64,000 nucleotides of DNA. It comes from Mesobacillus selenatarsenatis SF-1 (lineage in GTDB: Bacteria; Bacillota; Bacilli; Bacillales; Cytobacillaceae). The stretch covers positions 1 to 64,000 of the forward strand of contig NZ_BASE01000005.1 of NCBI RefSeq assembly GCF_000813125.1. Reading direction: 5' to 3'. The translations under genes were made by a program, and so were the position numbers. How positions within the stretch are numbered: the first letter of the stretch is position 1; the number at the start of each line of letters is the position of its first letter. Of this stretch, positions 26,995 through 36,174 are shown piece after piece. The notes below the pieces were generated by a model. It was not told the origin of the DNA, did no database searches, and saw only the letters and a program-made list of their open reading frames with translations.

Positions 26995-27537
26995 CTAAGA
27001 ATGCTGGTTTTCGTAGGCTGCATCGTCAACTTCTTCTTTTGGAGCTTCAAAGTTCAGCACAGGGATTGCCTCTAATTTCTCTAATTCAAACTCACGATCG
27101 TTTCTTGCTTCCAAGAATGAGATATCCTCTATCATTCTTATTTCTTCCTCTTTTGAGGAAACAGCCTTTTCGAGATGTCTCTCATTCAAAGCTAGATTGA
27201 AGTTTTCATCTTTATCAATCGATTTTGGTAAAACATGATGATCGTCCAACTTCGATAAATCACCTGAATCCATCACCCTTGATATTGTCTCTTCGGATTC
27301 AAGATTTGCTGTTGCCCTGCTGATTATTACGTAGCCTGCCGAAAAACCCAATAATACCATAACCAGTAGTGACTGCCAGGGTGAGGCAATCAAGCTAAAA
27401 GCCAATCCCAAAGAACCAACTACAGGAGCGGTGACAGCAATTAACTTTTTCTGCCTTTTTTCCAGGCCAAATGGAATGATGTAAATGAGTACAGCGCTAA
27501 AAACTGTAGATAGAAAAAGAAGTAACAGGCTTATCAT
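26995..27537 (-). CDS. Uncharacterised membrane protein, first gene of the pilus operon
   Basis: 180 aa. Three hydrophobic segments in the N-terminal half (about 1-25, 36-55, 59-78) are followed by a charged, acidic soluble C-terminal domain of about 100 residues. ATG at 27535-27537 follows GGAGTG; the frame extends to 27600 without a good RBS. I recognise no family. The layout (multi-pass N-terminus, cytosolic tail rich in E and D) resembles a scaffold or a TadC-like fragment, but neither can be claimed. The position at the head of the operon and next to the divergent promoter points to a pilus role. Confidence 0.7.
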   Translation of the reverse strand: MISLLLLFLSTVFSAVLIYIIPFGLEKRQKKLIAVTAPVVGSLGLAFSLIASPWQSLLVMVLLGFSAGYVIISRATANLESEETISRVMDSGDLSKLDDHHVLPKSIDKDENFNLALNERHLEKAVSSKEEEIRMIEDISFLEARNDREFELEKLEAIPVLNFEAPKEEVDDAAYENQHS

Positions 27538-27573
27538 TGTCTCACTCCATGCTTCGTTGTATTCTTTACTTTT

Positions 27574-27601
27574 TTTATACATAAAACAGCAATATATCAA
27601 A
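27574..27601 (-). promoter_or_regulatory. Candidate sigma-A promoter of the - strand pilus operon
   Basis: On the - strand TTTGAT (or TTGATA) and TATAAA are separated by 16 (or 15) bases, about 36 bases before the start codon of the 180-aa membrane protein. Spacing is slightly short; assigned by eye. Confidence 0.4.
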
Positions 27602-27642
27602 CTATTATCTGTAAATACGACAAAATTCTCTCTCTTCTATTG

Positions 27643-27648
27643 TATAAT
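27643..27648 (+). promoter_or_regulatory. Candidate -10 box of the divergent minor pilin operon
   Basis: A perfect TATAAT lies 37 bases before the TTG start of the first minor pilin gene. No good -35 is seen at 17 bp, so an activator or other sigma factor might be involved. Confidence 0.35.
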
Positions 27649-27684
27649 AAAATTAATAGATTTAATAGACGGAGGAGCAATGAC

Positions 27685-28101
27685 TTGGGCAGAAAGTTGG
27701 ATGACCAAAAAGGAATCACTTTGCTGGAAGTGTTGCTGTCAATTGTACTTCTAGTTATAGTTCTTACATCTTTTGCTGGTTTTTTCACACAATCAGCACT
27801 GTTTGTGAAGAAAAATGAAGACAAGATCAGTACAACCCAGACCGCTCAGCAAATTGTGAATTTAATAGAAGTGAAGCTTACAAGGGATATACTGAGCACC
27901 AGCACTGAATGTCCAAGTCTTCCATGTAACCTTGATGAAGACAAATTATCAGGCCTATTGGGCCGTTCATTCGGCAGTTCCCAAAAGATTTTCGCTGAAT
28001 TCAGTAAGGGTACAGAAGGATTAATTGCCGTGGAAGTGTCTGTACAAGATACCAACAACCCCGAAAGTAACTCAAGAACTTTTACATATATAAGAAGGTG
28101 A
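27685..28101 (+). CDS. Minor pilin-like protein, PilV type
   Basis: 138 aa. It begins (L)GRKLDDQKG followed by ITLLEVLLSIVLLVIVLTS, a class III prepilin signal with cleavage after QKG and Glu at +5. The C-terminal domain contains CPSLPC, a possible disulfide. I chose TTG at 27685-27687, eight bases after GGAGGA; the ATG just upstream reads in another frame and the frame to 27640 lacks an RBS. First gene of three on the + strand, divergent from the main operon. Confidence 0.82.
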   Translation: MGRKLDDQKGITLLEVLLSIVLLVIVLTSFAGFFTQSALFVKKNEDKISTTQTAQQIVNLIEVKLTRDILSTSTECPSLPCNLDEDKLSGLLGRSFGSSQKIFAEFSKGTEGLIAVEVSVQDTNNPESNSRTFTYIRR

Positions 28102-28105
28102 TATC

Positions 28106-28537
28106 TTGAAAGACGAACGTGGACTCACATTATACGAACTGCTCGCTGCGATTTCGATCTTAATGGTCGCTTCTGCTCTCATATATGGAGTTTTCTTTAG
28201 CTTTAATAAAAACTATAATCAAATCTCGGCTAAAAATAATATGGACCAGACAGCGAACGTGATCATCGCAACTATCAAGCAATATCATTTAAAATACGAT
28301 GAATATATCATTGACTACAATGCTTCGGCTCAGTCTGCACACATCGGGGTAACAGACAGCGAACAAATACTTGGTGATGCCAGATACTCACTACAAATCA
28401 AAGCCGGTTTTCCAGAACCAGAATCATTTTCTGAAAAAAAAATGATTTATTCGGATACTCCTCTATCAATCCATTTACTCCTTAAGGATAAAACCGGACA
28501 AACCTATGAAATGGAAACAATTATCAAAAGATATTAG
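28106..28537 (+). CDS. Minor pilin-like protein, PilW type
   Basis: 143 aa. The class III signal KDERG is followed by LTLYELLAAISILMVASAL: cleavage after G, with Glu at +5. The rest is a small soluble domain rich in beta propensity, with no recognised motif. TTG start with AAGGTGAT upstream, 4 bp after the previous gene. Likely part of a tip or priming complex together with its two neighbours (family knowledge of minor pilins). Confidence 0.82.
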   Translation: MKDERGLTLYELLAAISILMVASALIYGVFFSFNKNYNQISAKNNMDQTANVIIATIKQYHLKYDEYIIDYNASAQSAHIGVTDSEQILGDARYSLQIKAGFPEPESFSEKKMIYSDTPLSIHLLLKDKTGQTYEMETIIKRY

Positions 28538-28549
28538 GAGGGGCTCGTG

Positions 28550-29476
28550 ATGAAAAATGAAAAAGGCTATGCACTTGTCCTGGTTTTGCTGATAATCACC
28601 ATCACCTTCACCTTCGCCATATCATTGAGTGGAATGGCCCTTTCAGCTCGCAAGCAGTTCAACAAGACAGATGAGATCAATCGAGCCACAGACCTAGCTG
28701 AGATGGGAGTCGCTCATTATGATGCGCTCTTGAATAACTTCGTCAAGGAAGCCCTTTCAGAAACTGAAGATGCCATCCAAAAAGCTGAAGAAGAGGCCAA
28801 GAATAAAAACCATGCACCCCCAATCCCTGATTTCGACCAGTTATTTAAGTCCACCATGGTTTCAAAGGCGTCCGGAGTTGGAAAAATTGTCAAAAACATC
28901 AAAGAAAGCAATACTTACCAAGTTGATTTAACAGGCATATCAGGAAAAACCCAATCAGGGGCTCTGATCGTCGCCTTCATGAGCACTGGATCTACCGAAA
29001 ACGAATCAAAAACCATTACTGGCAGTATAACAATCCTTAAACAGCGCCAAAGTCAATTCTCGGCTGGTGCTAAAGCACCGCTGCCACAAGAATTTGACCA
29101 AATCATCTCTACTCCCTTGACATTGAATAAAGCTCGGACATACGGTACATCCACTTATTTTGCAGAAGAAATCACATGGAACGGCGGGAACAATAAACCA
29201 TTCATTGTGAGCGGAAGTGCCTTTTTCAATGACAAACTGACGATTAACGGCAGTTCAAGGATTAAAATCCTCGGAGATGCCATTTTTAAAGTCAAATTAT
29301 CGGAGAAAGAAAAGTCCTATTCATTTTGCATCTCTGGCACGCCTTATCTGGTGGATCAGGAAGGCAACCTTGAAGTTTATGAAAACTTTCCTGCAGGAAG
29401 AGCTGAAACATGCCAGCTTTCTGAAAATGGCCAATGGGCAATCGATCCAGACGAAGGTGTCAAAGTACAATACTAA
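28550..29476 (+). CDS. Minor pilin-like protein, PilX/GspK-like
   Basis: 308 aa. Starts MKNEKGYALVLVLLIITITF: a prepilin-like basic start and hydrophobic helix, but no Glu at +5 (KG/YALVL has Val-Leu at that point), as in GspK/PilX-type tip proteins that start the fibre. A long charged helix follows (about 60-90, EDAIQKAEEEAKNK), then beta-rich repeats near 180-260. An ATG (28550) or the GTG just before it can serve behind AGGAGG. Ends at a bidirectional terminator. Confidence 0.78.
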   Translation: MKNEKGYALVLVLLIITITFTFAISLSGMALSARKQFNKTDEINRATDLAEMGVAHYDALLNNFVKEALSETEDAIQKAEEEAKNKNHAPPIPDFDQLFKSTMVSKASGVGKIVKNIKESNTYQVDLTGISGKTQSGALIVAFMSTGSTENESKTITGSITILKQRQSQFSAGAKAPLPQEFDQIISTPLTLNKARTYGTSTYFAEEITWNGGNNKPFIVSGSAFFNDKLTINGSSRIKILGDAIFKVKLSEKEKSYSFCISGTPYLVDQEGNLEVYENFPAGRAETCQLSENGQWAIDPDEGVKVQY

Positions 29477-29504
29477 AAGGCTGATCCCTTGGGATCAGCC
29501 TTTT
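29474..29504. terminator. Bidirectional terminator between minor pilin operon and GGDEF gene
   Basis: AAGGCTGATCCC and GGGATCAGCCTT form a 12-bp perfect stem with a 2-base loop, A-rich on one side and TTTT on the other. It is placed exactly between the two stop codons. Confidence 0.9.
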
Positions 29505-31219
29505 CACTTAACATATTCCGCAACCCGATTCCGCCCTGATCGCTTCGCACCAACATATAAAGCTCTGTCTGCATGTCTGATCAATGCGAGTGAATCTTCG
29601 GCGTCCTGCGGGGCAGTGGCTACGCCGATTGATGCGGTGATATTTACGTCAAGCTGCTTTCCTTCGTCATCCATCGATTGCATTAGTGTAAACGGATTAT
29701 CCGCAATCAACAGCCTGATTTGTTCCGCAAGTTTAAGAGCATCGCCTTTCATCATGTCTGGAAGCAGAATCACGAACTCTTCCCCACCATAGCGGGCAAC
29801 CGAGCCAATATTTCCGATTCGCTTGCTTAGCCGTTCACCGAGTTCGATTAAAATCTCATTACCACTTTGGTGTCCGTAAGTATCATTAACGGATTTGAAG
29901 TGGTCGATGTCGAGCAGGATTAAGGATAGGAGGTCCCTTTCGCCTTTTTGTAATTTTCCGAATTCTAATGACAACATGTTTTCAAAATAGCGATAATTGT
30001 ATAGTCCTGTTAATGCACAGCGTTCACTATTTTCCTTCGTTTTTTCATGGTGCCTTGCATTTTCCACCGCAACCGCAAAATAGGAACATAGGATGTCGAT
30101 AATCATCAGCTGCGATTTTTCGAATGCTCTTTTTTTGTTTGCGGCCAGGACAAGTACACCAATGACCTGGTTGTTTCGAACGATCGGTACACCGAGGATA
30201 CTTTCTGCACCTGCCGGAATATAGCCTGAATTAATATGCTTCCATTGTTTTTTCGAATGGAAAAGAACAGGCTTTTTCTCTGCCCATACAAGCCCGCTTA
30301 TTCCTCTACCTTTTTCAAGAGGCTCGGCAACCGGATCCAGGACTTCCCCGAATTCCACTTTATGAATGAGTTTTAATTCTTTGTCTTCTTCCACATCCAA
30401 AATGTAAGCATAGTCAACCGGCAGCATCTCAATCACTTTTTGAACAAAGAGGTCAAGAACATCATCCGACTTCAGCCTTTCAGCGAGCTGGTGGCCAATC
30501 TCTGCGGCACTTTGCAAAAAGTGGTTTACCTTGCCGCTTGAATAATAAAGACTGAGAATGATAGATAGACTCGCGAAAGGAATCCCGACGAACAATAATG
30601 AATAGATCCCCATCTCACTTTGGTATAGTTCAAAAAGTATAAAGCCGATAGGGAAAGTGATCAAAGTCGTGACGGTTTCCCAGATGAAATCCTTTCCGAA
30701 ATATGGTCCCTTCAGTTTTAGGACGACTGCTTGCAGTAATATCAGGAATAATGTATTAACTCCGTAATTACTAATGCCATATACTGTTCCAAGGATGTAC
30801 GTATATGGATCGTCCGTCAAATGATCGCCATGTGTTCCTCCCAGTGTGTAAAATATCAATCCACTCACTAATGATACGATGAAGAACATTAATGAGTTCA
30901 GAGGAAATCTGTATATATCAGACTTTTGTACGCGAAGTCGCATTAAAAGGATCAGCACGGAAATTTGCATCAAGACCATTTCTACAAATATACCGTATGT
31001 CAGGAATACAGCGAGCGATACCCATTGAATCAGAAAAATTGGCGTATTGTTGACTACCATTGGCATGGAAGCCACGACAGACATCAATAAGAGGAAGGTA
31101 AATACTTCCCACAATGAAATATCACCAGGAGGCGGATAGACTTGATAGGTCAGCCAGAGTCCAACCGGGACGATCAGTAACCAGCTGAACCAAATTGATT
31201 TTTTCACAATTGAAGTCAT
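29504..31219 (-). CDS. Membrane-bound GAF-GGDEF diguanylate cyclase
   Basis: About 571 aa. The N-terminal half of the membrane part (1-230) has roughly seven hydrophobic segments. A GAF domain (about 245-390; GISGLVWAEKKPVLF, GVPIVRNNQVIGVLVLA) precedes a GGDEF domain (about 405-570). The active site is intact (RYGGEEF, and metal-binding D in LLDIDHFKSVND). The inhibitory RxxD site expected just upstream reads GNIG, so product inhibition is probably absent. I favour ATG 31217-31219 (MTSIVKK), though AGGAGG is somewhat distant (12 bases). Its position beside pilB and the minor pilins suggests it makes c-di-GMP for the pilus (inference). Confidence 0.88.
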   Translation of the reverse strand: MTSIVKKSIWFSWLLIVPVGLWLTYQVYPPPGDISLWEVFTFLLLMSVVASMPMVVNNTPIFLIQWVSLAVFLTYGIFVEMVLMQISVLILLMRLRVQKSDIYRFPLNSLMFFIVSLVSGLIFYTLGGTHGDHLTDDPYTYILGTVYGISNYGVNTLFLILLQAVVLKLKGPYFGKDFIWETVTTLITFPIGFILFELYQSEMGIYSLLFVGIPFASLSIILSLYYSSGKVNHFLQSAAEIGHQLAERLKSDDVLDLFVQKVIEMLPVDYAYILDVEEDKELKLIHKVEFGEVLDPVAEPLEKGRGISGLVWAEKKPVLFHSKKQWKHINSGYIPAGAESILGVPIVRNNQVIGVLVLAANKKRAFEKSQLMIIDILCSYFAVAVENARHHEKTKENSERCALTGLYNYRYFENMLSLEFGKLQKGERDLLSLILLDIDHFKSVNDTYGHQSGNEILIELGERLSKRIGNIGSVARYGGEEFVILLPDMMKGDALKLAEQIRLLIADNPFTLMQSMDDEGKQLDVNITASIGVATAPQDAEDSLALIRHADRALYVGAKRSGRNRVAEYVK

Positions 31220-31303
31220 TTTTATCAACCGCCTCCTTCCTAGGTAAAAAGTCACACTTTTTCTAATAGTTTAGCAAACTTTCTATACAATGTCATAATT
31301 TTC

Positions 31304-32617
31304 TTATTTATTTTTCAACACGTTCATGATAAAGGGCTTTGCTTCTGATAAAAAGTAAAGAGAGCCTGTAACAATTAGAATTTCATCTTTGTTCAATTCA
31401 TTTATTTTCTTATCGAGATAGCTTCTATAATCAACTGCGATGTTTTTATTCCCGCTGTTACTGCCAACTTCCATTAGTTCTTCCACGGAAGCTGCACGCG
31501 GAAAGTCAAATGTTGTGAAAGTCAGTTGGTCGGCAGCTTCTTCAAGAGTCGCAATCATCTTGTCCAATTTCTTGTCTTTTAGAGCCGCAAAAAGGATGCT
31601 AATCTTTTTATCGGCATATCGAGAATTTATTTCACGTGCCAGCGCATTTATTCCCTCTTCGTTATGCGCGCCATCGATCAGGACTAAAGGATTTTCACTT
31701 AAAATCTCAAGCCGGCCAGGCCAGTATGCTTGAGTCAGGCCTTCCCTTATATGCTCTTCATCAATCATAAAGGAATAGTAGTTTGCAAGGACCTGGCTAG
31801 CCATTACTGCACAGGCAGCATTGTCTACCTGATGAGAACCGATCATCGATGTTTCCAGCTTCTGAATCTGGCCGAACATGCTGGAAAATGAAAACTGTTC
31901 TCCCCGTTTTAAAGACTCTCTTGAACTTGTTGAAAATTCATCCCCAAGATGGTACAGCGGAGACTTCCCTTCAATCGCTTTTTTTCTAATGACATTCAGT
32001 GCTTCAGGCTGCTTCACTCCCGTAATTACACTTACACCATTCTTGATGATACCTGCCTTTTCAAAAGCTATTTCTTCATATGTATCACCAAGGATCGCCG
32101 TGTGATCCAGGCCAATGCTGGTGATGATCGATAGCAGCGGATGAATGACATTGGTTGAATCGAATCGGCCGCCAAGACCTACCTCATAAATGGCCACATC
32201 AACAGGGGTCATCTTCGCAAAGTAATATAAAGACATCGCTGTGATGACTTCAAATTCGGTCGGTCCGCCCAGTTCAGTTTGGTCCAATTCATCGGCAAGA
32301 GGCTTGATCACATTTGTCAGTTCAATCAGTTCCTGATCATTGATAGGCTGGCCATTGATGCTGATTCTTTCATTAAATTGCTCAAAGTATGGTGATGTAA
32401 AAGTTCCAACTCTATATCCTGCCGATTGCAGGATTGAACGAAGAAAGGTGACTGTGGAGCCTTTTCCATTCGTTCCGCCGATGTGGATAGTTTTAATCCT
32501 TCTTTCAGGATGGTCCAGTCTTTCTAGCATCCATTCCATTCTTGAAAGTCCTGGTTTAATTCCAAGTCTTAGTCTTGCATGGATCCAATCAATTGCCTGT
32601 TCATATGTATCAAACAT
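31304..32617 (-). CDS. folC: Folylpolyglutamate synthase / dihydrofolate synthase
   Basis: Adds glutamate to folates, and to dihydropteroate where bifunctional. It is 437 aa. The Mur-ligase P-loop is GTNGKGSTV (about 47-55), with further family segments YEVGLGGRFDSTN and LIDGAHNEEG. ATG at 32615-32617 (MFDTYEQ) follows GAGGTGT. It lies downstream of valS as in B. subtilis, separated by a hairpin. Confidence 0.95.
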   Translation of the reverse strand: MFDTYEQAIDWIHARLRLGIKPGLSRMEWMLERLDHPERRIKTIHIGGTNGKGSTVTFLRSILQSAGYRVGTFTSPYFEQFNERISINGQPINDQELIELTNVIKPLADELDQTELGGPTEFEVITAMSLYYFAKMTPVDVAIYEVGLGGRFDSTNVIHPLLSIITSIGLDHTAILGDTYEEIAFEKAGIIKNGVSVITGVKQPEALNVIRKKAIEGKSPLYHLGDEFSTSSRESLKRGEQFSFSSMFGQIQKLETSMIGSHQVDNAACAVMASQVLANYYSFMIDEEHIREGLTQAYWPGRLEILSENPLVLIDGAHNEEGINALAREINSRYADKKISILFAALKDKKLDKMIATLEEAADQLTFTTFDFPRAASVEELMEVGSNSGNKNIAVDYRSYLDKKINELNKDEILIVTGSLYFLSEAKPFIMNVLKNK

Positions 32618-32639
32618 GTAACACACCTCAATTCAAGAT

Positions 32640-32667
32640 GAAGACGAACCAATACTGGTTCGCCTTC
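32640..32667 (-). terminator. Hairpin between valS and folC
   Basis: GAAGACGAACCA and TGGTTCGCCTTC pair over 12 positions with one mismatch and a 4-base loop. On the - strand no good T run follows (ATCTTGAATT), so partial termination or mRNA processing is likely. Confidence 0.45.
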
Positions 32668-32684
32668 AAATTTTTGATATTTAA

Positions 32685-35324
32685 TTAGTTTCTCAATTCG
32701 TTAATGCGTGCTTCGACTGCTGCACGTTTTTCCAGGTAGTCTTTTTCCTTTGCGCGTTCTTCGTCAATGACTTTCTCAGGAGCTTTCTTGACAAAGCCTT
32801 CGTTTGCCAGCTTCTTCTGGACGCGTTCTACCTCTTTATCAAGCTTCTCTTTTTCCTTTTGAAGACGGGCGATTTCCTCGTCGATGTTGATCAGGCCTTC
32901 AAGCGGCATGATGATTTCGAGTCCTGTAGCGACTGCTGTCATTGCTTTTTCAGGAGCGTTGACTTCAAGCCCGATTTCAAGGTTCTCTGGATTACAGAAT
33001 CGAACGATATAGCCACGGTTATTTTCAAGCATACTTAATGTCTTTTCATCCTTCGTCTTCAGGAACATATCAACCTTCTTGCTAAGTGGCGTGTTCACTT
33101 CGGAGCGTATGTTTCGTACAGAACGGATGACTTCAACAAGAAGCTTCATATCGTCTGCTGCCTCTTTATCAGTCAGAGCCGGGTCAACCTTCGGCCAGCT
33201 TGCAACCGTAATGGACTCCCCTTCATGAGGAAGGTTCTGCCAGATTTCTTCCGTAATGAATGGCATGAATGGGTGAAGCAGGCGCATCGTGTTGTCAAGA
33301 ACGTATGCAAGGATGGATCTTGTCGTCTTCTTAGCTGCTTCATCTTCGCCGTAGAGCGGAAGCTTCGCCATTTCAATATACCAGTCACAGAAATCATCCC
33401 AGATGAAGTTGTATAGCGCTCGGCCAACCTCACCAAACTCATAACGGTCTGAAAGTCTTGTAACAGTTTCGATCGTTTCATTCAGCCTTGTCAAAATCCA
33501 CTTATCTGCAACAGATTTCTCGCCGCTCAAATCGATTTCTTCGTACTTCATGCCGTTCATGTTCATTAAGGCAAAACGTGATGCATTCCAGATTTTATTG
33601 GCAAAATTCCAGGTCGCTTCAACCTTTTCCGTACTGTAGCGAAGGTCCTGCCCCGGTGAGCTTCCAGTTGTCAGGAAGTAGCGGAGTGAGTCAGCACCGT
33701 ACTGGTCGATGACATCCATCGGATCAACACCATTTCCTAGTGACTTACTCATCTTACGGCCATCTTCTGCACGAACGAGTCCGTGGATCAGTACATCCTT
33801 GAATGGTCTCTGGCCAGTGAACTCAAGGCCCTGGAAGATCATCCTTGATACCCAGAAAGCGATGATATCATAACCAGTTACAAGGGCGTCGGTTGGATAG
33901 TAGCGCTTAAAATCTGCAGCCTCCTCATTAGGCCAGCCCATTGTTGAGAAAGGCCATAGTGCTGAGCTAAACCATGTATCAAGAACGTCGTTGTCCTGTT
34001 CCCAATTTTCAGCGTCAGCCGGCGGCTCGTGGTCAACGTATACCTCGCCTGTTTCTTTATGGTACCAGGCAGGAATTCGGTGGCCCCACCATAGCTGGCG
34101 GGAAATACACCAGTCACGGATGTTTTCCATCCAGCGCATATAGGTGTTTTCGAAGCGCTCAGGTACGAAATTAACCTTCTCTTCTTTGCTCTGCAGGGCG
34201 ATTGCTTCATCAGCTAGCGGCTGCATTTTAACGAACCATTGAGTTGAAAGATACGGCTCGACTACAGCTCCGCTTCGCTCAGAGTGTCCCACTGAGTGCA
34301 TATGCTCTTCAATCTTAAACAGTATGCCTTCTTCCTGAAGATCTTTGACTATTTGCTTGCGGCACTCGAAACGGTCCATACCCTGGTACTTGCCAGCTTT
34401 GGCGTTCATAGAGCCATCTTCGTTCATGACAAGAACTCTTTCAAGATTATGGCGGTTTCCGATTTCAAAGTCGTTAGGGTCATGTGCAGGAGTGATTTTA
34501 ACCGCTCCAGATCCGAATTCCATATCAACATAATCGTCGCCGACAATCGGAATCTCACGGCCAACGATTGGCAGGATTACGGTCTTGCCAATCAAATGCT
34601 TGTAGCGGTCATCTTCTGGATGAACAGCAACCGCCGTATCGCCAAGCATCGTTTCCGGTCTTGTTGTTGCGATTTCGATGTGGCCGCTTCCGTCTGCCAG
34701 AGGATATCTCATGTGGTAGAAAGCACCCTGGATGTCTTTATGGATAACCTCAATGTCAGATAAAGCTGTTTTTGCTGCAGGGTCCCAGTTGATGATATAT
34801 TCACCGCGGTAAATGAGGCCTTTGCGATATAGGGTAACAAATACTTCTTTAACTGCATCTGACAGCCCTTCATCCAATGTGAAGCGTTCGCGGCTGTAGT
34901 CAAGTCCCAGTCCAAGCTTTGACCATTGCTGGCGGATATGCTGTGCGTATTCCTCTTTCCATTTCCATGATTCCTCAAGGAACTTTTCGCGACCCAGTTC
35001 ATAGCGGTTGATGCCCTGGCTGCGAAGTTTTTCGTCAACCTTTGCCTGTGTCGCAATGCCCGCATGGTCCATTCCCGGAAGCCATAGAACATCGTATCCC
35101 TGCATCCGCTTCATGCGTGTAAGGATATCCTGAAGCGCTGTATCCCATGCATGGCCCAGATGCAGCTTCCCAGTTACGTTTGGCGGCGGAATGACGATTG
35201 TATAAGGCTTTTTCGTTTCATCGTTTTTCGCTTCGAAAAACTTCCCATTGATCCACCATTCATAGCGTCCTTGCTCAATCGAAGACGGATCGTATTTAGT
35301 CGGCATTGACAAATTCTCTTCCAT
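32685..35324 (-). CDS. valS: Valyl-tRNA synthetase
   Basis: Class I synthetase (879 aa), with [13 protein letters not shown] (the HIGH motif as HLGH) and GRKMSKSLG (KMSKS). An editing domain with [12 protein letters not shown] lies at about 220-345. A C-terminal coiled coil (about 815-879; [17 protein letters not shown]) contacts tRNA. ATG at 35322-35324 follows GGAGGAAAAACTG. It is preceded by a T-box leader and a repeat element that lies between the T-box terminator and the start codon. Confidence 0.97.
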   Translation of the reverse strand: MEENLSMPTKYDPSSIEQGRYEWWINGKFFEAKNDETKKPYTIVIPPPNVTGKLHLGHAWDTALQDILTRMKRMQGYDVLWLPGMDHAGIATQAKVDEKLRSQGINRYELGREKFLEESWKWKEEYAQHIRQQWSKLGLGLDYSRERFTLDEGLSDAVKEVFVTLYRKGLIYRGEYIINWDPAAKTALSDIEVIHKDIQGAFYHMRYPLADGSGHIEIATTRPETMLGDTAVAVHPEDDRYKHLIGKTVILPIVGREIPIVGDDYVDMEFGSGAVKITPAHDPNDFEIGNRHNLERVLVMNEDGSMNAKAGKYQGMDRFECRKQIVKDLQEEGILFKIEEHMHSVGHSERSGAVVEPYLSTQWFVKMQPLADEAIALQSKEEKVNFVPERFENTYMRWMENIRDWCISRQLWWGHRIPAWYHKETGEVYVDHEPPADAENWEQDNDVLDTWFSSALWPFSTMGWPNEEAADFKRYYPTDALVTGYDIIAFWVSRMIFQGLEFTGQRPFKDVLIHGLVRAEDGRKMSKSLGNGVDPMDVIDQYGADSLRYFLTTGSSPGQDLRYSTEKVEATWNFANKIWNASRFALMNMNGMKYEEIDLSGEKSVADKWILTRLNETIETVTRLSDRYEFGEVGRALYNFIWDDFCDWYIEMAKLPLYGEDEAAKKTTRSILAYVLDNTMRLLHPFMPFITEEIWQNLPHEGESITVASWPKVDPALTDKEAADDMKLLVEVIRSVRNIRSEVNTPLSKKVDMFLKTKDEKTLSMLENNRGYIVRFCNPENLEIGLEVNAPEKAMTAVATGLEIIMPLEGLINIDEEIARLQKEKEKLDKEVERVQKKLANEGFVKKAPEKVIDEERAKEKDYLEKRAAVEARINELRN

Positions 35325-35360
35325 CAGTTTTTCCTCCATTCAAATGCATTTCCTTGAATT

Positions 35361-35484
35361 AGAAAAGCGCAAGCGCCTTGTTCAGCCCCGACAAGCGCTG
35401 GAGGGCCGACCAGTGAAGTCGTTCTTTGACTTCATTGGGCGGACCGAAGCGACTCGAGGGGTTAGGCGCTGGAGCTAGACAATT
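35361..35484 (+). repeat. GCGC-type palindromic MITE-like element in the valS leader
   Basis: Begins AGAAAAGCGCAAGCGCCTTG and ends GGCGCTGGAGCTAGAC. The middle holds the palindrome CAGTGAAGTC/GACTTCATTG. It shares its left end, central hairpin and right end with the inverted copy at 53695-53940, and its left end with 11996-12190. It lies between the T-box terminator and the valS start, so it is part of the read-through mRNA. Confidence 0.8.
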
Positions 35485-35514
35485 CTCAAAGTGAAAATTT
35501 ATACTTTCTTATCT

Positions 35515-35800
35515 TAAAATAAAAAAACTCCATTCGCCTTAAAAGGACGAATGGAGTATGTTCGCGGTACCACCTTTTTTCCCAGCAACGGTAAAAACAC
35601 CTCAGTTGCTGGCTCAAATCTGGATAACGGCTTTTCACCGTCGCCTGTTACTGGGGATATATCCGTTCCCAGGCGATGCTCAAGGGCGACCTTCCATGGT
35701 TCCTGCTTAGAAGTCCTCTCAGCTACTGGACTCCCTCTCTTCAAGCTGGCTTCTCATGTACTCTTCCCTGTCAAAGCTTTACTTTATAGTGTTTTTGTAT
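35515..35800 (-). promoter_or_regulatory. T-box riboswitch controlling valS
   Basis: On the - strand the T-box sequence GGTGGTACCGCG is at about 35564-35575. A terminator follows: ACTCCATTCGTCC / GGCGAATGGAGT with a T run at 35519-35527. Upstream are a long Stem I with an AGTA bulge-like sequence (AGAGTACATGAG) and further stems. TGGTACC has T at the position that reads the tRNA discriminator, fitting A73 of tRNA-Val. A GTC triplet near AAGGTCGCC is a possible valine specifier, but I could not fold the RNA to prove it. Confidence 0.9.
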
Positions 35801-35807
35801 ATTAGTT

Positions 35808-35837
35808 ATACTACCCAAAAAAGGGGATTGACGTCAA
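35808..35837 (-). promoter_or_regulatory. Candidate valS promoter
   Basis: On the - strand TTGACG is followed, after 18 bases, by TAGTAT, just upstream of the T-box. Confidence 0.55.
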
Positions 35838-35961
35838 TCATCATTTCCTACTTTTTATTATTTTATACTTTTTCCGCCTTCATGTGCGAACAATAAGCAC
35901 TTTTTGGGCCTTTCATTCATAGAATGAAAAAAGGGATACCTGATTGTTTGGAGGGATGGCG

Positions 35962-36156
35962 ATGAAGAGACGTAGGTATAATCCTTATACACTCCCGAGG
36001 TGGGCGAGGACAGCGCGTGCAGTATGTGCTCAGCTTATTATTCCTTTTTGCGTGTTCCAGGGGATTCGCACACTTTTCTTTCCGACGACATTTGATGTCT
36101 TCCTGTTATCGATATTCATCATGATTGCACTGGCAATCAAATTCGAAATTATTTAA
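35962..36156 (+). CDS. Small hypothetical membrane protein
   Basis: 64 aa on the + strand: a basic N terminus (MKRRRYNPYTLPRWARTAR) and two hydrophobic stretches (about 22-36 and 41-64). ATG at 35962 follows GGAGGG with 6 bases between, a good Bacillus RBS. No family recognised. It lies divergent from valS and convergent to ysxE. Support is the RBS and membrane-protein-like composition only. Confidence 0.65.
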   Translation: MKRRRYNPYTLPRWARTARAVCAQLIIPFCVFQGIRTLFFPTTFDVFLLSIFIMIALAIKFEII

Positions 36157-36174
36157 GGAGCCAAAGAGCATTTT

